A stretch of 64,000 bases of DNA, taken from contig NZ_FONV01000013.1 in NCBI RefSeq assembly GCF_900113015.1, positions 1 through 64,000 on the forward strand, given 5' to 3'. The notes beneath the pieces were generated by a model, which did no database searches, was not told where the DNA came from, and saw nothing but the letters and a program-made list of their open reading frames with translations. The stretch comes from Actinoplanes philippinensis (GTDB taxonomy: Bacteria > Actinomycetota > Actinomycetes > Mycobacteriales > Micromonosporaceae). The position numbers and the translations under genes were made by a program. Shown piece after piece: positions 59,191 through 64,000 of this stretch; within the stretch, counting starts at the first letter, position 1, and every line of letters begins with the position of its first letter.

Positions 59191-59967
59191 TTACGGAACG
59201 CGAACCAGGGTCTCCCCGGCGCCGCTCTGGGTGATCTCCTGCACCTGCACGTGGGCGATGTCCGTGACCGGGGTGGAGGTGACGGCCTGGAGCATCAGCG
59301 GCTCCTTGTTGGCGGCCGTGCCCCAGCCCTTCTCCCCCACCGTCCAGGCGGCGACCTTCTCCGAGGTGCCGTCCCGGCGGACCAGGAACAGGGCGCACTC
59401 CTTCGGCCCGGTGACCCCGGCGACCGCGAAGGAGACCTGGGTGCCCCAGTCCTTCTTCAGCAGGCCGACCACGGCGCTGACCCCGGTCCGCGCGTCGTTG
59501 CCGGTGTAGTTCTCACCGGGCAGCTTCGTGCCACCGATGTTCACGCCACCGACCGGCAGCGGGTCGAGCTGGTTGCCGGCCTCGGCCGGAGTGGTCGGCG
59601 TGCCCGGCCCGTTGTCCGGGGCGAGCCACTGACCACCGGCGAAGAGCGCGCCGATGGAGAGCATCGCGAAGACCACCACGGCGGCGGCCAGCGAGTAGAG
59701 CCGGCGGCTGTTGGCCCGCTGCCGCTCCGCGCCGACCTCGCGCAGCATCTTGTTGAGCACCGCGCCGTCCCGCTCGGCCCGCTCGGCGGCCACGAAGGCC
59801 TCGCCGTCGACGGTCGCCAGGACGTCGGCCACCTCGACGAACGACTCCAGCTCGTACGCGCACTGCGCGCAGTCGATGAGGTGGTCCTCGAAACGGGCCG
59901 CGTCACGGTCGTCCAGGATGCCGAGGGCGTACGACGCGACGTCGTAGTGCTGCTGGTCCTGCGTCAT
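59191..59967 (-). CDS. zinc-finger anti-sigma factor, RskA-like
   Basis: This 258-residue anti-sigma factor has an N-terminal ZAS domain with His29-x3-Cys33-x2-Cys36 ('DHLIDCAQCAYEL'). A linker leads to one membrane helix (about 90-112) and an extracytoplasmic RskA-type domain (about 115-258). It should bind the ECF factor encoded just upstream and release it after a signal that triggers proteolysis. The ATG overlaps the sigma stop by 4 nt, giving equal expression. Confidence 0.92.
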   Translation of the reverse strand: MTQDQQHYDVASYALGILDDRDAARFEDHLIDCAQCAYELESFVEVADVLATVDGEAFVAAERAERDGAVLNKMLREVGAERQRANSRRLYSLAAAVVVFAMLSIGALFAGGQWLAPDNGPGTPTTPAEAGNQLDPLPVGGVNIGGTKLPGENYTGNDARTGVSAVVGLLKKDWGTQVSFAVAGVTGPKECALFLVRRDGTSEKVAAWTVGEKGWGTAANKEPLMLQAVTSTPVTDIAHVQVQEITQSGAGETLVRVP

Positions 59968-60644
59968 TCCGTCACCCCCCGCTGCTGCAGCGCGGTGCGC
60001 AGGGCACGCAGCGCGTAGTAGACCCGCGACTTGGCCGTGCCGAGCGGCAGGTTCAGCGCCTCGGCCGCCTCCGGCACGGTGCGCCCGCGGAAGTACGTCT
60101 CGATGAGAATCTCCCGATGCGAATGGCTGAGCTGCCGGAGCGCGTCCGACACCGTCATCGACTGCAGGACCTTGTCGGTCTCGTCGGACGTGGTCGGGAA
60201 ACTCTCCAGCTCCCGATCATACGTCTCGGCGGGGCGGGCGTTGGCGCTGCGATGCTCGTCGATGGCGATCCGCCGGGCGACGGTGACCAGCCACGGGCGC
60301 AGCGACTGCTGGCCCTGCGCGCCGAGCCGGTGCGCGTTGCGCCAGGCACGGAGCAGCGTCTCCTGCACGATGTCCTCGGCGCGCTGCCGGTCACCGCCGG
60401 TCAGCCGCAGGACGAACATCAGCAGCGGGCCGGCGTGCTCCTCGTACAGCAACCGGACGAGCGTGTCCTCGTGACCGGGCGTGCTGCTGGGAGCGGCCTC
60501 GTGCCGCGGCGACTGTCGCGGGATCACCGTGCCCTCGTCCCGGTTGTTGCCACCGTCGAGAGCCTGCCACCTACCACCGGAGTGTTGCCGTGCCATCACA
60601 CGCACCCTCTCCGGCGCGAGCCGATCCTCGGCCACCGCATGCAT
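59964..60644 (-). CDS. ECF RNA polymerase sigma factor
   Basis: This 226-residue sigma factor from ATG 60644 has GGAGG 5 nt upstream. ATG 60596 ('MARQHSGG') also has GAGAGGG and gives 210 residues. A non-conserved N-terminal extension (1-55) precedes region 2 (about 65-130, 'RLLYEEHAGPLLMFVLRLTGGDRQRAEDIVQETLLRAWRNA') and region 4 (about 165-220, 'LRQLSHSHREILIETYFRGRTVPEAAEALNLPLGTAKSRVYYALRAL'). It is the partner of the RskA-like protein. Targets may include itself and the neighbouring surface operon. Confidence 0.92.
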   Translation of the reverse strand: MHAVAEDRLAPERVRVMARQHSGGRWQALDGGNNRDEGTVIPRQSPRHEAAPSSTPGHEDTLVRLLYEEHAGPLLMFVLRLTGGDRQRAEDIVQETLLRAWRNAHRLGAQGQQSLRPWLVTVARRIAIDEHRSANARPAETYDRELESFPTTSDETDKVLQSMTVSDALRQLSHSHREILIETYFRGRTVPEAAEALNLPLGTAKSRVYYALRALRTALQQRGVTE

Positions 60645-61275
60645 CGATACCTCCGCCCGGACCTTTCCCCGTCGCCCGATATACGGCCGGGAGGCCCGGC
60701 CGGGATCAAAGCCGGGGCGAGAATTTCCGGGACACTTGGTCTCAACGGTCCTCCGCTGCGTTCGAGAGGGAAGGCGCGCCCAGCCGCCGATCACGCTCTG
60801 TATTGATCAACGCCGATTGGGACGCCAGGTAAGGGCGAATGATACTCAGTGACATTCGACCCTGGACATGTCCCCGAGAATAATTCTCCCGGTCGGGAGA
60901 GAGCGTGATCTCGCAGCGTGAACAAGCGATTCCGCTGCGTCGTCACAGGTGCGTAATGTGCGGTGAATGAGCGCTCCGGCGAACCGAACGGGGGATGCTC
61001 GAATTCCGGTCGGACCCTTTCGGGCGACGCCCGTCGGGGAGCGCTCCCATTTTCGATCTCGCAGTTCCCGGGCCTGCGCGAGCGGACCTGCCGACCGGCG
61101 GCGCGGCGACGGAACGCTCGCCGGCGCCGAGGCGCGCTCAAGCGGGCGCGGCTGTGCGCGGGCGTTCCGCGATACGGATCGGCATCTCAGCCAGCGGGAC
61201 GGAACAAGCCCTTCTGGGATCCCTCCGGCCCACTGGACGGGAAAGGTGTGTGCACGAGCACAGACAGGGGCGGCC
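60645..61275. other. 631-base region without a recognised gene
   Basis: This long gap separates the sigma gene from the NurA-like gene. Small open frames here are Arg-rich shadows without starts or domains. It contains the sigma promoter region and, at 60864-60900, three nested palindromes described separately. The stretch 60800-60960 is AT-richer than its surroundings, which fits promoter DNA. Confidence 0.5.
60864..60900. promoter_or_regulatory. cluster of three palindromes
   Basis: GGACATGTCC (60864-60873), GAGAAT-A-ATTCTC (60876-60888) and TCTCCC-GGTC-GGGAGA (60885-60900) lie back to back, the last two overlapping so they are mutually exclusive as hairpins. They are about 220-256 nt upstream of the sigma start. 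They could be regulator sites or an RNA switch in a long leader. Confidence 0.5.
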
Positions 61276-62250
61276 TCAGCGGGTGTGACTGGTCGCCAGC
61301 GACAACGCTCGGTGCAGGACCCGGGCGTCGCCCAGCATGCCCCGCAGCCGCCGCTCCAGCCCCGCGATCGGCACCAGATTCTGCGGGGCCCGGGGATCCT
61401 TGTACGCCGACGAGGCGAACCGCGGCAGCGTCGCCACCGACACCTCGGCCAGCTCGATCGCCTGCTCCGCGGTCAGCTCCGGCGAGCACTCCACCCGCAC
61501 GATGCCCGACCACGGCGCGCCCGACGAGCCGGGCAGCCGCAGATACCACGACCAGCCGCCCCACACCGAGCCGAGATGGAAGACCGGCGTCCGCTGGCCG
61601 GGCCGCAGCCGGGGCACGATCGCCTCCTGCGCGGCCGGCAGATAGTGCTTCTGCTGGGTCTTCACGTAGCCGATCGTGCGGGGCAGCTGACGCCGGTTGC
61701 GCAACGGCCCGTCCACCACCAGCAGATCGGCGCCGTCCGTGCCACCGTCCCGGGCCGCCGCCGAGATCTCGATCTCCAGCGCCGTCAGCGGGCCCTGCAC
61801 GGCCGCCGGCAGCTTGCTGGCCTCGCCGTTGCCGCCGACCCGGTGCACCTCGTAGCGCACCGAGCCGGCCTGGACGTCGGTCGCCGACGGGCTGGCCGTG
61901 AACAGGCCCCGGGCCACCCGGGCGCCGACCAGCTCGGCGGCGCCCCGGGCCAGGTCGCATCGGACCACCCCGGCGGCGTACGAGGCGGCGAGCCCCGCAT
62001 ACGACGTGCCGTCCTCCTCGGCCGTCCACAGCCCGGCGTCGTTGCGCCGCACCCCGTCGACCAGGAACACCACGTCCGGCACCGTCGCGTCACGGGACAC
62101 GTCGATCGGCGCCCACTCGGCGGCCGGCACCTCCACGTCCACGTCGACCTGAGCGCTGCTGGACGAGCCCGGCCCGTCCCCACCACCGTCGCCGCCCTCG
62201 AAGGAGGAGCCGTAGGACGGGTCCCACGCGTCGACGAACATCCTGGTCAC
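61276..62250 (-). CDS. NurA-like nuclease
   Basis: This 324-residue protein has a motif order resembling NurA 5'-3' nucleases: an Asp-Gly strand 'VPDVVFLVDGVRRND', a Glu-bearing strand 'ALEIEISAAARDG', 'ADLLVVDGPLRNRRQLPRTIGYVKTQQKHYL' (the second Asp-Gly plus the Gly-x-x-Lys segment) and a C-terminal strand 'IVRVECSPEL'. NurA cuts single-stranded and resects double-stranded DNA with an ATPase partner. The GTG start overlaps the stop of the SbcC-like gene (GTGA); ATG 62241 is an alternative. The family call is by eye. Confidence 0.7.
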   Translation of the reverse strand: MTRMFVDAWDPSYGSSFEGGDGGGDGPGSSSSAQVDVDVEVPAAEWAPIDVSRDATVPDVVFLVDGVRRNDAGLWTAEEDGTSYAGLAASYAAGVVRCDLARGAAELVGARVARGLFTASPSATDVQAGSVRYEVHRVGGNGEASKLPAAVQGPLTALEIEISAAARDGGTDGADLLVVDGPLRNRRQLPRTIGYVKTQQKHYLPAAQEAIVPRLRPGQRTPVFHLGSVWGGWSWYLRLPGSSGAPWSGIVRVECSPELTAEQAIELAEVSVATLPRFASSAYKDPRAPQNLVPIAGLERRLRGMLGDARVLHRALSLATSHTR

Positions 62251-64000
62251 AGGCCGACCCTCTCCACGTGGGCGGTACGCGCGTCCTTGTGCACCTCGAA
62301 CCGGACCGGCACCCGCTCGGCCAGCGCGTGCACGTGGGTGACCAGCCCGACCATCCGGTCGCCGCGGGCCGCCAGATTCTCCAGAGTCGCCGCGACCACG
62401 TCGAGGGTGGCCGCGTCCAGGGTGCCGAAGCCCTCGTCCAGCACGATCGACTCCAGGCTCGCCGCGGTGGTGCTCATCCCGGCCAGTTGCTCGGAGAGGG
62501 CCAGCGCCAGGGCCAGCGACGCCTGGAACGTCTCGCCGCCGGACAGCGTCCGCACCCCGCGCCGCAGCCCCGCGTCGTGATGGTCCACGACGAAGAACTC
62601 GCCCTTCTCGTGCATCAACTCGTACTGCCCGCCGGTCAGCTCCCGCAGGATCCGCGACGCGCCGTCGACGAGCAGGTCGAGTGCCTCCTCCAGCAGCCAG
62701 CGCTCGAAGTTGTTCGCCCGCAGGTGCCCGGCCAGCGATTTCGCCACCCGGCTCGCGCGCAGCAGCGCGTCCCGCTGCTCGATCGCGGCCAGCGCCTCCG
62801 CACGCCGCTCGGTGAGCCGCCGCCAGGCCGCCTCGGCCCGCTCGGCGGTCACCGCGGCCGCCCGGATCAGCCCGGCCTCGTCCGCGGACGAGGGGCCGGC
62901 CACACCGGCGGCGGTGAACAGATCGACGATGTCGGCGCGGGCCCGGACCGTCTGCTGGTGCGCGGCGGCCACCGCGGACTCCGCCGCGACACGGGCCGCC
63001 TGCCGGGCGGCGTGCTCGCCGGACGCCCAGTCGACCAGCGCACGCCAGGCACCCGCGAGGTCGTCGCGGTCGGCGGGCGGCGGGCCGAACCGGGCCAGGC
63101 CGTCGCGGACCACGTCGAACGTACGCCAGGCGGCGCGCTGCCGCTCCTCGGCGGCCTTGACCACCGTGTGCGCCTTGCGCTGCGCCTCGCGGGCCGCCCG
63201 GACCGCCGCTCCGGCGCTCTCCAGGCCCCGCTGCAGCGCGCCCAGCTCGGCCAGCCGCTGCTGCAGCGCCTCCACCCCGGGCAGCGCCTCGACGGCCTTG
63301 CGCACCTCGGCGAGCCGGGTCAGATGGTGCTCGTACTGCCCGCGCTTGCGCTCCAGATCGAAGGCGGCGTTACGGGCGACCGCGTCCCGCTCGCGCCAGC
63401 GGGCCTGCGCCGACTCGGCCTCCTGCTTGGCCACGTTGCCGGCCTGCTCGGCGAGCCGGACCGCGGACTCGCGGGGCACCTCGGGCACCGCCGTGACGGT
63501 CTGCTCGCAGACCGGGCAGGCGTCGCCGGCGCTGAGGTGGCCGCGCAGCGCCGCCGCCCGGTCCCGCTGCTGAGCGTCCCGGTAGTCCTGGCGGGCCTGC
63601 TCCAGCAGCTGCTGGGCGCCCATGTGCTGGGCCTGGGCCAGCTCGGCGGCGGCCAGCGCGTCCCGGTGCTCGACGTCGGCCACCGACACCTTGCCGGCGA
63701 ACCACTCCTCCTGCTCGATCAGCCGGGTCAGCTCGGTGTGCCGGTCGAGCGCCACCCGCAGCTGGCCGGGGTCGCCGGCCGCGGCCAGCTCGCCACGGAC
63801 CTTCTCCTCGGCCTCCTCGGCCGCGTGGACCTCGTCGGTGGCCCGGTCGGCCGCGGCACGCGCCGCGGACACCGCGCCGGCCGCCTCGGACAGCCCCTCC
63901 GGGGCACGCACCGAGCCGAGCGCCGCGAGCTCCGCGTCGACCGCGTCACGGGCCTCCGAGGCGGCCACCTCGGCCTCCCGGGCGGACCGCAGCCCCGGCA
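62247..64000 (-). CDS. sbcC: SbcC/Rad50-type ATPase, 5' end outside window
   Basis: At least 584 C-terminal residues of an SMC-like DNA-repair ATPase are present; the coding frame stays open to the window edge, so the N-terminal Walker A part is missing. Long Ala/Glu/Arg coiled coils flank a zinc-hook 'GDACPVCEQTV' (Cys-x2-Cys). The C-terminal ATPase lobe carries ABC signature 'RTLSGGETFQASLALALALSEQ' and Walker B 'LESIVLDEGFGTLD', followed by the His loop in 'VGLVTHVHALAERV'. It probably works with a nuclease to process DNA ends. Here the partner in the operon is NurA-like. Confidence 0.93.
   Translation of the reverse strand, partial: PGLRSAREAEVAASEARDAVDAELAALGSVRAPEGLSEAAGAVSAARAAADRATDEVHAAEEAEEKVRGELAAAGDPGQLRVALDRHTELTRLIEQEEWFAGKVSVADVEHRDALAAAELAQAQHMGAQQLLEQARQDYRDAQQRDRAAALRGHLSAGDACPVCEQTVTAVPEVPRESAVRLAEQAGNVAKQEAESAQARWRERDAVARNAAFDLERKRGQYEHHLTRLAEVRKAVEALPGVEALQQRLAELGALQRGLESAGAAVRAAREAQRKAHTVVKAAEERQRAAWRTFDVVRDGLARFGPPPADRDDLAGAWRALVDWASGEHAARQAARVAAESAVAAAHQQTVRARADIVDLFTAAGVAGPSSADEAGLIRAAAVTAERAEAAWRRLTERRAEALAAIEQRDALLRASRVAKSLAGHLRANNFERWLLEEALDLLVDGASRILRELTGGQYELMHEKGEFFVVDHHDAGLRRGVRTLSGGETFQASLALALALSEQLAGMSTTAASLESIVLDEGFGTLDAATLDVVAATLENLAARGDRMVGLVTHVHALAERVPVRFEVHKDARTAHVERVGL

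Noticed and set aside
1..64000. Mobile element or horizontally acquired island
   Set aside because: No transposase, integrase, tRNA-borne attachment site or long terminal repeat was found. Lower GC at 7.5-8.2 kb alone is not enough.

Overview
The window is high-GC actinobacterial DNA with dense, often 1-4 nt overlapping genes, frequent GTG/TTG starts, ECF sigma/anti-sigma pairs and aerobic-pathway cobalamin genes. The gene content suggests a soil filamentous actinomycete, perhaps of the Micromonosporaceae (Actinoplanes-like). That placement is an inference from style; no rRNA or marker gene is present. I saw no tRNA, rRNA, CRISPR array, insertion sequence or prophage.

Layout. 0.3-3.2 kb (minus): an extracytosolic flavin electron-transfer set (ferric-reductase-like membrane flavoprotein, FMN-binding exported protein, ApbE flavinyltransferase). 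3.3-6.1 kb (plus): cobL-cobM-cobK. 6.1-12.8 kb: poorly characterised membrane, secreted and soluble proteins, including a probable frameshifted gene at 6.8-7.4 kb. 12.9-13.6 kb: a VapBC-type toxin-antitoxin pair with a palindromic promoter/operator. 13.6-20.9 kb (minus): an iron-box-controlled NIS siderophore operon of the desferrioxamine type, with two unusual fusions: GNAT acyltransferase-IucA/IucC synthetase, and penicillin-acylase-like Ntn hydrolase-GNAT acyltransferase. 21.1-28.9 kb: polysaccharide use (secreted GH64 beta-1,3-glucanase with CBM2, GH51 arabinofuranosidase, ABC sugar importer, divergent LacI regulator). 28.9-30.4 kb: an OxlT-like MFS carrier with a 35-residue partner. 30.5-32.1 kb: a SigE-family ECF factor and a membrane partner.

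32.1-36.7 kb: a stand-alone LigD-type polymerase domain, an acyl-CoA dehydrogenase with an upstream operator-like palindrome, and a PAS-GGDEF diguanylate cyclase. 36.9-40 kb: a lipase-like membrane hydrolase and a secreted BNR/Ycf48-like propeller. 40-43 kb: a histidine kinase/NarL regulator pair divergent from a fatty-acid desaturase across an 8-2-8 inverted repeat, recalling the Bacillus DesK-DesR-des arrangement. 43-50.7 kb: CDP-alcohol phosphotransferase, small intradiol-dioxygenase-like protein, PMT-type glycosyltransferase, GMC (cholesterol-oxidase-like) oxidoreductase, SDR, dNTPase and LURP-one-like protein. 50.8-56 kb: MBL hydrolase, diacylglycerol-kinase-like protein, GAF protein, CNNM/CorC-type protein and AlkA-type glycosylase.

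56.2-60.6 kb (minus): an ECF sigma factor/zinc-finger anti-sigma operon ending in a classical terminator, then a three-gene surface operon (lipoprotein, DUF4142 protein, Asn/Gly-repeat secreted protein) that is a plausible target. 61.3-64 kb: a NurA-like nuclease translationally coupled to a truncated SbcC/Rad50-type ATPase.

The strongest candidate for a little-described system is the siderophore operon: four overlapping genes under one iron box, in which the usual free-standing acyltransferase (DesC) is absent and two GNAT domains occur as fusions, one to a cytoplasmic penicillin-acylase-like enzyme.
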